NCBI GenBank assembly: GCA_002715965.1 | Contig: PBAL01000007.1 | Span: 1-64,000 of the forward strand | DNA: 64,000 nucleotides | Direction: 5' to 3' | Source of the DNA: Verrucomicrobiales bacterium | GTDB taxonomy: Bacteria; Verrucomicrobiota; Verrucomicrobiia; Limisphaerales; JAYPXF01 | In this document: positions 42,672-50,500 of the stretch, one piece after another | How the letters are laid out: every line of letters begins with the position of its first letter | Numbering within the stretch: position 1 is the stretch's first letter | Notes under the pieces: generated by a model | What the model saw: the letters and a program-made list of their open reading frames with translations, nothing else | What the model was told of the DNA's origin: nothing | Database searches by the model: none | Program-made: the position numbers and the translations under genes

Positions 42672-45227
42672 ATGACTCGCACCCTGCCCACCATTCTACT
42701 GCTCGCATCCGCCTTGGTCGTCGAAGCTCGCGAATCCAATTCTCCCGACGTTCTCATTTACGGCGCGACGCCCGCCGGCATCGCTGCTGCGCTGGCTGCC
42801 GCGGAAGGAGATCGCAAGGTAATGCTAATCGAACCGACCGCGCGGATCGGCGGGCTGACGACGCACGGTCTTTCGCACTCGGATTTTCACAGCTTCGAAT
42901 CGCTGCACGGGCCGTTCCTCCAATTCAGCCAGCGAGTTTTGCAGCATTACCGGAAGACCTACGGCGAGGATTCAGAACAGGTTCGCGATTCGTGGCGTGG
43001 CACGCACGGCGAGCCTTCGGTCAATCTCATGATCTTCGAAAAAATGCTCGCGGAGAAACCAACCATCACGGTGTTGAAAGAGCATCGGCTGATCGACGTT
43101 ACGACGGAGAATCAATCCATCAGCGCTTCGCGTTTTTCCCTTCCGGACAAAACCACCATCACGATCCGGGCCCGACTCTTTATCGACGCCAGCTATGAGG
43201 GCGATCTGCTTGCCGCGGCTGGTGTTCCCTATCGCGTCGGACGCGAGGCCAGGTCGGAATACGGCGAATCGCTCGCGCCGGAAACGGCCGATGACGAATT
43301 GCAGGGCTATAACTTCCGCCTTTGCATGACGCAAAAACCTGAGAATCGCATCCCGATTCCCGTGCCGGAAAACTATCGTCGCGAGGACTACGCTGCGCTG
43401 GTGCCGCTGGTCAAAGCCGGCAAATTCCGATCGGCCTTCGGCTATCCGGGCAGACCCTTTGTTTTCAAGGCCCACCTGCCGATTCTTCCCAATGGCAAAC
43501 ACGACATCAACGACGTGTCGAAAGGGCTCGTTCGGCTTTCGCTGCCGGGTCACAACCGCGAATACCCCGACGGCGATCTCGCCACGCGCCGCCGCATCAT
43601 GCAGGAGCACCTCGACTGGCAATTCGGCCTGATTCATTTCGTGCAGACTGATCCCGCGTTGCCGGAAGACTTCCGCCAGGAGGCCGCCACGTGGGGCCTG
43701 TGCCGCGATGAGTTCACGGACACCGATCACATTCCACCGCAGATCTATGTGCGGGAAGCCCGGCGCATGGTGGGACTGCGCGTCTACACTCAAGCGGACA
43801 CCAGATACACGCCCAACGACGCCCGCGCCCGCTTGCATCCCGACTCCATCGCCCTCGGCGAATACAGCCACAACTGCCACGGCACGGGTCACGAAGGACC
43901 CAAGATCGGTGGCAAACACAACGGCGAATTCTACAAGGGCGTCGCGCCTTACCAGATTCCCTACGGAGTCATCGTTCCGAAAAAGCTGCGTAATCTCCTG
44001 GCGCCGGTTGCCTGCAGCGCGAGCCACGTTGGTTTCTGCGCCCTCCGTCTGGAACCGATCTGGATGTCGTTGGGCGGAGCTGCGGGACATGCCGCCGACC
44101 TGGCACTCGATGCGAACGTCCCGGTGCAGCAGGTCAAGGTCGAAGCCTTGCAGCGACGGATCTGGTCAGCCGGTGGAGCGACGATTCACGTCAGCGACGT
44201 GCCACCCGATCATCCGGATTTCATCGCCGTGCAATGGTGGGCCGGACTCGGAGGTTTGCACGGAATCGAACCCGCCCCGAGAAGACCGGGCGCCCGCGGC
44301 AAACACATCGTCAGTCAGTATTTCGAGGCGTTTCCAGGACACGCAGCAAAGCTTGATCAACCGCTCGAAGCGGGATTACGGAAACGTTGGACCGAACTCG
44401 CGAAGATTCACAACCTGTCTATTCCCGCCAAATCAAATACCCGCGGCGACTGGATTCGCTCGGTGTTTGCCGCCATGGCACCGTCGTTCGAATCGAAACG
44501 CTTCACCCTGCCGAACGGCCATCAGATGAACTGCCACCGCCGTCCCGGAAATGGCCCGACACTCGTGTTGATCCCCGGAACCTGGGGCGATCTGCAGACC
44601 TTCGCCCCCTTGATCGCAGCCTTGCCCCGCGAACAACCCATCGCCGTGATCGAACTCTGCTGGCACGGCGGCAACGTCCCGCCGCGACTCAATCTCTCGA
44701 TCGAGCAGCTCGCCGACGATGTGCTCCGGGTCATCAAAAAATCACAACTGCAAAACTTCTTCATCAGCGGCCACAGCATCGGCGGAATGATTGCGGTCGA
44801 AATCACTGGTCGCCAAGACCTGCCCGGATTGTTGGGCACCATCCCCCTGGAAGGATGGACCCATCACACGGTGGCGAAGAACGCGTTCGGAGGCGTCGTC
44901 ACCGCCGGACTCACTCCGCGCCAGGCCGCCCGACGCCAAGCCAATCGCGACCACGCCCAGGCCCATCTCAACGTGCAACAAAAGAAAGCCATCGTCTCCA
45001 TCTGGCGACGTTGGAACGGCGCAACCGCCCTCCAACAATCCACCATCCCCATCCTCCACGTCTGGGGTGACCGCAACCGTCCCCGGCCGGACCGCCAGGC
45101 CCTGCAAATCCCGGAGCGCCCCTCCATCGAACTAGCCTGGGTCCCCGGTTCCTCCCATTCCCTGCTGATCCAGGCTCCGGAAACAACTGCGCGCCTGATC
45201 GAAGATTTCATTCGCGTTCATCGGTGA
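42672..45227 (+). CDS. Fusion of a secreted FAD-dependent oxidoreductase and an alpha/beta hydrolase
   Basis: This 851-residue protein is read from the ATG at 42672, which gives a signal peptide (MTRTLPTILLLASALVVEA). Residues about 25-590 are an FAD-dependent oxidoreductase of the type common in PVC secretomes: DVLIYGATPAGIAAALAAAE, ARIGGLTTHGLSHSDF, FIDASYEGDLLAAAGVPYRV and the late FAD-contact region LAPVACSASHVGFCALRLEP. Residues about 600-850 are an alpha/beta hydrolase: a strand and oxyanion segment TLVLIPGTWGDLQTFAPLIA, nucleophile elbow GHSIGG (Ser about 701), an acid near HVWGD (about 798) and His in PGSSHSLL (about 826). Both sets of catalytic features appear intact. A single polypeptide with both activities suggests oxidation coupled to ester or lactone hydrolysis. 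Substrate unknown. Confidence 0.85.
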   Translation: MTRTLPTILLLASALVVEARESNSPDVLIYGATPAGIAAALAAAEGDRKVMLIEPTARIGGLTTHGLSHSDFHSFESLHGPFLQFSQRVLQHYRKTYGEDSEQVRDSWRGTHGEPSVNLMIFEKMLAEKPTITVLKEHRLIDVTTENQSISASRFSLPDKTTITIRARLFIDASYEGDLLAAAGVPYRVGREARSEYGESLAPETADDELQGYNFRLCMTQKPENRIPIPVPENYRREDYAALVPLVKAGKFRSAFGYPGRPFVFKAHLPILPNGKHDINDVSKGLVRLSLPGHNREYPDGDLATRRRIMQEHLDWQFGLIHFVQTDPALPEDFRQEAATWGLCRDEFTDTDHIPPQIYVREARRMVGLRVYTQADTRYTPNDARARLHPDSIALGEYSHNCHGTGHEGPKIGGKHNGEFYKGVAPYQIPYGVIVPKKLRNLLAPVACSASHVGFCALRLEPIWMSLGGAAGHAADLALDANVPVQQVKVEALQRRIWSAGGATIHVSDVPPDHPDFIAVQWWAGLGGLHGIEPAPRRPGARGKHIVSQYFEAFPGHAAKLDQPLEAGLRKRWTELAKIHNLSIPAKSNTRGDWIRSVFAAMAPSFESKRFTLPNGHQMNCHRRPGNGPTLVLIPGTWGDLQTFAPLIAALPREQPIAVIELCWHGGNVPPRLNLSIEQLADDVLRVIKKSQLQNFFISGHSIGGMIAVEITGRQDLPGLLGTIPLEGWTHHTVAKNAFGGVVTAGLTPRQAARRQANRDHAQAHLNVQQKKAIVSIWRRWNGATALQQSTIPILHVWGDRNRPRPDRQALQIPERPSIELAWVPGSSHSLLIQAPETTARLIEDFIRVHR

Positions 45228-45367
45228 TCTTCGCGATGGACAAGGGCAAACGGTCGGCCCGCCGCGTCGAATCCTAACGAGGCGTTGCCTCAGACCGACG
45301 AGGTGTATCTGTGATTCGTAAGTTTCGCGGAGAGTCCGCAATCGGGAACCTGAAGGGTTCAAAGCAA

Positions 45368-45536
45368 CGGTAGCCGGAGGTTGAGCGCAGCGACACCTCC
45401 GGTAACCGTGGCTATACAAACGACCCCGAACGGGGTCGCAGCATGTGGGCTGGCACCCGTTCCGGGTGCATCTCTTTTTCGATCGATACCGGGGGTGGCG
45501 CTTCGCTTACCCCGTTGCTTAGAACCCTCCGGGTTC
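45368..45536. repeat. Cluster of five short hairpins, likely a dispersed non-coding repeat element
   Basis: Five stems occur in 169 bases. They are 45368-45408 (cggtagccggaggt pairing with acctccggtaaccg, two mismatches); 45421-45438 (cgaccccgaacggggtcg, self-complementary); 45453-45469 (gcacccg-ttc-cgggtgc); 45491-45514 (ggggt/acccc with an inner gcg/cgc); and 45522-45536 (gaaccc-tcc-gggttc). This fills much of the 540-base gap before the damaged sulfatase. No credible protein is encoded. Regular spacing of distinct hairpins suggests a structured repeat element rather than terminators. Confidence 0.65.
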
Positions 45537-45768
45537 ATTGTATGCAGGACACCTCCCAGGCTGCTTTCGATGCTCGAAAAGTATAATTTGATCTGTTGAC
45601 AATGAATTTTCAGATTTCAGGAATCTAGCTCCGAAACATTGCTCACCGTTGATTATCAGAGCGCAATGAACATCCCCGAACGAGATGCGACAGACGAATG
45701 GATTCCTCAAACCACCTGAAGAGAATTCGGTTGTCCCTCATTCGGTAGTCAATCCGCCGATTCCAATC

Positions 45769-47061
45769 ATGAGTCGTTTGTTCCTCATCCTTGTTTTTGC
45801 CACGACCGTAGTCCTCACGGCTCAACGCCCCAACATCCTTCTCATCTACACCGACGATCAATCGCATCGCACGGTGGGTTGCTATCCGGAATCCTTCGAC
45901 TGGGTTCGGACGCCGAACATCGATTCGCTTGCCCGCAATGGCGTGCGCTTCGCCCATGCCTACATCGGCAAATGGCACACCGGAACGGACACCGGCATGG
46001 GCCTCGATTGGGATTATCAAATCGTATGGAACCGACCTGGGTTCACTGACAACTCCCGCAATTATTTCAACGACCAGATGATCACCTTCAACAACGGCCA
46101 GACCCGGCTTGTCGAAGGTTACTCGACTGACAATTACACCAAGTGGGCGATTGAGTTCATCAAGGACGGAAAGGGGAGAAAGGACGAGACCAAGCCCTGG
46201 TACCTGTGGCTCTGCTACGGGGCGGTTCACGGACCCTACACACCCGCGCCGCGGCACGTCGGCGACTATACGAACGCCGTGGTGCCAATCCCCAAGGACA
46301 TTTTCGACCCACGCCCCGGCAAACCTTCGTGGCTGCAGAACCGCAGCGCCTTCCGCGAACGCGACGGCGAGATCATGAGCGGCAAGATGACCTTCGCCGA
46401 TGCCGTCCGACAATATCACGAAGGCGTGCTTGCGATCGACGAAGGCGTGGGCCGCCTGGTCGCCGCCTTGAAGGAAAGCGGCCAACTCGAAAACACGCTG
46501 GTCGTGTTCACTTCCGACCAGGGTTTCGCTTGGGGTCAACACGGAGTGAGATCCAAACTTGCCGGATACGACGCCACCATTCGGGCGCCCCTCATCATTT
46601 CCATGCCGGGCAGTTTGCCGCGCGGCCAGGTCTGCGAACGTCCCGTCGGGGGAGTCGACCTCATTCCCACCTTCCATCGCTTCGCCGGCATCGAGCTTCC
46701 CTGGCAAATGCACGGCCACGACCTCACTCCGCTCCTGAGGAACCCGCAGGCGGCTTGGAAGCATCCCGTCCTCATCGCCAACACCTGGAACTCCTTCGGC
46801 TCCGACACCGCCGTGATTCCGGCCGACGGCGGCTTTCGTGCCGGCATTCCCTGGTACGTGATGCTCCGTCACGGCCGCTACAAATACATCCACTCCCTGC
46901 TCGAAAACGAACCGGCGCGCCATTCGTATCAGGGAGCTTCAAGTGACCGATACTCGCCCACTTGCATGGCTTCGGCAGTCGCCCGAATCAACGGCCAATG
47001 CTGTTCCAAAGTGGGGCGGTGGTTGGTCCAAAGTTCGAGGATCGCCAGTTTTCTCTCCTAG
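45769..47061 (+). pseudogene. Sulfatase with the catalytic motif deleted and the C-terminus lost
   Basis: This frame starts with a signal peptide (MSRLFLILVFATTVVLTAQ) and the sulfatase opening RPNILLIYTDDQSHRTVGCY. At residue 65 it jumps from GVRFAHAYIG directly to KWHTGTDTGMGLDWDYQIVW. In intact relatives a stretch of about 60 residues carrying the C-x-P-S-R nucleophile motif lies between AYIG and IGKWHTG, so an in-frame deletion, probably between the two similar IG-x-W sites, removed the active site. Later motifs (VFTSDQGFAWGQHGVRSK) remain. The C-terminus is also cut: after YKYIHSLLENEP (about 46915) the frame runs into unrelated sequence that is antisense to a toxin gene. It cannot be a working sulfatase. 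Confidence 0.8.
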
Positions 47062-47249
47062 AGATTCTGTTGATAGCGGATGTTCTTGTCGCAGACGATG
47101 AACAGTTCGAACCCGGCCGCTTCGGCTTCCCGCATCAACTCCCCGTTCTCCAATTCACCCCAGCCCATTTTGACTGCTGTATGCACCTCGTGTCCCGGTA
47201 GCGCGTCACGCACCTGCCGGGGCGGGCAGACATCGAGTAGGATCTTCAT
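46929..47249 (-). pseudogene. DUF5615 (PIN-like) toxin interrupted by an amber codon
   Basis: Read from the ATG at 47249, the protein runs MKILLDVCPPRQVRDALPGH, EVHTAVKMGWGELENGELM, GFELFIVCDKNIRYQQNL, then a TAG (complement of 47058-47060). It continues in the same frame as ERKLAILELWTNHRPTLEQH and ends EYRSLEAP with TGA at 46929-46931. The whole matches the layout of DUF5615 PIN-like proteins (about 105 residues), the RNase-like partner of DUF433 antitoxins. Only the TAG disrupts it. The N-terminal acidic residue of the active site is kept (LLD), but the truncated product would lose the C-terminal third. Confidence 0.75.
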
Positions 47250-47255
47250 CTACCG

Positions 47256-47495
47256 CTAATCCAACTCTGCGGCGATCCGAGCGTATCCGTAGCTCAGAAC
47301 GGCTTGCGCGTGCTCGCGGGTAACGCCTTCAAATGTGTCGAGGAAATAGTCCAATGAAAGCCCGTCAGCCAGGTAATCGAACAACATCTGAACCGGCAAC
47401 CGCGTGCCGCGAAACACGGGGTTGCCCCCCAAGATACCGGGGTTTGACACCACCAACCCAGCTGCTGCGGTTTTCAATTCTGCGGCGGTGCGCAT
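47256..47495 (-). CDS. DUF433-family antitoxin
   Basis: This 79-residue protein reads VVSNPGILGGNPVFRGTRLP, VQMLFDYLADGLSLDYFLDT and VTREHAQAVLSYG, the standard DUF433 pattern: a short beta-hairpin and a winged helix-turn-helix-like domain thought to bind DNA and the toxin. Six bases after its stop begins the DUF5615 toxin gene, a familiar pair in toxin-antitoxin and phase-variation-like loci. As antitoxin it should repress the operon and neutralise the RNase-like partner; here the partner is disrupted, so the antitoxin may be a survivor. The start lies 84 bases from the divergent GTG of the large protein at 47580. Confidence 0.85.
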   Translation of the reverse strand: MRTAAELKTAAAGLVVSNPGILGGNPVFRGTRLPVQMLFDYLADGLSLDYFLDTFEGVTREHAQAVLSYGYARIAAELD

Positions 47496-47579
47496 AGTTT
47501 GACGATAGCATCTAGACCCCGCTATTCAAGCCGCCGAAAAGGCTGGACCAAGTTTGCAACACACATTGAGGTTTGCACC

Positions 47580-50500
47580 GTGACTCGATTCGTTTCCCTG
47601 TTGTTTGCTGCATCCGTAGCTTTTCCTATTTCTGCCCAATCGCAGAATTCCCGGGCGGCAGCGAACTCGACCGGAAAACCGACGCTGGATCTATTCAAGT
47701 TCGCCCACCAGCCTGTCCACGCCGTCAGGAGTGCACCCCGCGAACACCGGGTTTACTCCGTCGAAAACGTCGCGCTCGAAACCGTGCCCCGCTACTTCAA
47801 TTTCGGGAATCTCTATCGGCCGTTGGGCAGCAAGGACATCGGGGCAATCGTGCTGGTTCCATTTGAGGCCGGTCGAGATGAACTACAAATCGTTTGCGCA
47901 CATCTGGCACGAATGGGCGCGACGGTGTTCCGATACGATGCCACCGCTGCCGATTCGACTCTGCGCCTTTGGAACGAAATTCGGGCGCTCGATTTCATCT
48001 CCGGGCTGGAACGGGTTGATCCCAGCCGTGTCGGGGTGTTGGGGGAATCGGCCGACCAACGCGTGACCGCGGACAACGTGTATGCGTTGGAGAAGAACGC
48101 CAAACTCGACCCGGCCAAGCGCAAAGCCATCTACGATTTCTTCGCCCGGCGACTGGAAATCCGACGCAACGGGTTCAATCCTTTCCGTGAACGGCAACCG
48201 GACGCCTTGGAGATCATCCCCGAAGATTTGAAACGTATCATAATTGAGTCCGCCGAGACTCTACGGGCAATCGATAAATCAGCCGGAACCACCTTCAAGA
48301 ACGAGTCGGAAATCGCGGTCGCCTTGCAGAAGCACTTGACTGATTTGCGAAAGAACGATCAGTCAAAATCAGAACCGCCCCGCTCCAGTTATACCTTCAA
48401 GACAGCCGGCCCGGACGATGAACGCATCATCTTCACGCCTCCCGGGTTCGATCAACCGGGCCAGGCGAAGGTTGCCAGCGGTGCGGAGATCGGAACCGTC
48501 GAGGTATCCGTGATCGATGAGACCACGGACCAGCCCACCTTCTGCCGCATCAACGTCGTCGGTCCTGACGGTCACTACTACGAACCCGCCAAGCACGATC
48601 TCAAACGCTACAGCTTCACCGGTGTCTGGCCCAAGTCGGGGTGGGGTAATCGACAGACCAAGGCCCCGATCCGTTACCTCGGCCGTTACTTCTATTCCAA
48701 TGGCAGATCGACGCCCGTCAAAGTCCCGTCTGGCGTGGTGCGCATCGAGGTATGGAAGGGTTTCGAATACACCCCGACCACTCTGACAACCCACGTCACG
48801 GCAGGCCAAGTGCGTCGGGTTCAGATCACGCTTCGGAAGGGCGCCTCGGTGACTGGTGCAGGCTGGTGGTCCGGCGATCCGCATATTCACATCCAGCGAT
48901 TTACGGAGGCGGACGATCAACGAATTCTCGATCTGATGGAGGCCGAGGACATTCGCTTCGGCAGTGTGCTCGCGTACAACAATCCGGCCGGTTGGTACTA
49001 CGGTTTCATGAAGCGGATGGAAGCACCACAGATGCGCGGTCTTGGTAGGCGATCGATGCAGGCCCGCGGCGGCTACTGGATACTGTCCGGCGAGGAATAT
49101 CGCTCAGGGACCTATGGACACCTGAACCTCTTTCTGGTCGATGACCTCATTCTCCCCGGCAGCGAGCACAACGCGAACAACTGGCCACCTTATGGACACG
49201 TCGTCGAGAAGGCCCGCAAGGCCGGCGGGATCGCCTTCTACGCGCATGGCGGCTACGCCCAGGAAGTTTATGCCGATGTTGCCCAGGGCAAGATCGATGG
49301 TGTGGAACTCCTTCAGTTCGGCGTCTATCGCGGCATCGGCCTCGACGACTGGTATCACATGCTCAACACCGGCTTCCGCGTACCGATCAACGGCGCGGCC
49401 GACTATCCCGCCTGCCGCAAATTGGGTGATTGCAAAACCTACGTCCACAGCGGGAAAGAACCGAATCCCGAAGGGTGGCTGCGCGGTATGGCCGCGGGCC
49501 GCAGTTTCGTCACCAGCGGACCGATGCTGTTATTGGACGTCGACGGCATCAAACCGGGCGGCCGCATCGACAAACAAGGACCCGTGCGTGTGAAGGCAAA
49601 GATCCGCGTGCGTTCCGAAGTCGCGCCGGTGACAAATCTGCGACTCATCGCCAATGGCCGCGTCCTGCACGAACTCACGGTTCCGCGTTCAGCTGGCCGC
49701 GGCAGTTGGATCGAACTGGAACGCGAGATCGAACTGAAGGAATCCGCTTGGATTGCCGCCCGCGCCTGGTCGTTCAGCGCCACCGGCACCCCCGATGCCG
49801 AAGCCCACACCAATCCCGTCTACGTGTACCTCGATGGCAAGGCTCCGTATGACGTGACTTCGCTCGATACTTTCGTCGCGAAGCTCGACCGCCAGATCGA
49901 CATTCATCAAAAGCGCAAGTTCGACGAACGCAAACAGGTCCTCGCCTACTTCCAACGATCTCGCGACATCCTCATGAAACTGCGGGCGGCCGGCGGCGCA
50001 CCTTCCACCGGACACCCCTCGGATCTCGCCCAAGCCGACGCTTCGTTGAATATCGATCCCGGTCAGCGCGAACACACCGATGAGGAACTGGAGGCCTTCC
50101 TCAAACCCATGCCGGCCAAGCCCATCGACGAAGTCATGCGCTCCTTTGAAACCGCCAATGGATTCGAAATGCAGCTCGTTGCCCGCGAGCCGCTCGTTTA
50201 CGACCCGATTGCGGCCGCCTTCGATGAATGGGGCAACCTCTACGCCTGCGAAATGCGCGACTACCCTTACAAACCCAAAGCCGGCGGCAAACCGATGGGC
50301 ACTTTGCGTCTGCTTCGGGACACCGACGGCGACGGCAACTTCGACGAGAGCCATGTCTTCGCCGACGGACTCCTTTGGGCCGGTGGAGTTGCGCCTTGGA
50401 AAGGCGGCGTCTACGTCACTGCTCCGCCTGACATCTGGTATCTCAAGGACACCGACGGTGATCATCGTGCCGACGTTCGGGAACGGGTCTTCACCGGTTT

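Noticed and set aside
45381-45599. Seventy-two-residue frame through the hairpin cluster as a protein
   Set aside because: Its sequence simply reflects the palindromic stems; no start context or family similarity.
17787-47060. Amber (TAG) codons possibly read as an amino acid, based on in-frame TAGs at 17787-17789 and 47058-47060
   Set aside because: Several intact genes end naturally in TAG (for example those ending at 40631, 42452, 52994 and 61631), so TAG works as stop; the two cases are better explained as nonsense mutations.
47499-47579. An upstream TTG start extending the large protein by 27 residues
   Set aside because: The extension is basic and lacks a signal, whereas the GTG at 47580 gives a clean signal peptide and a nearby SD-like sequence.
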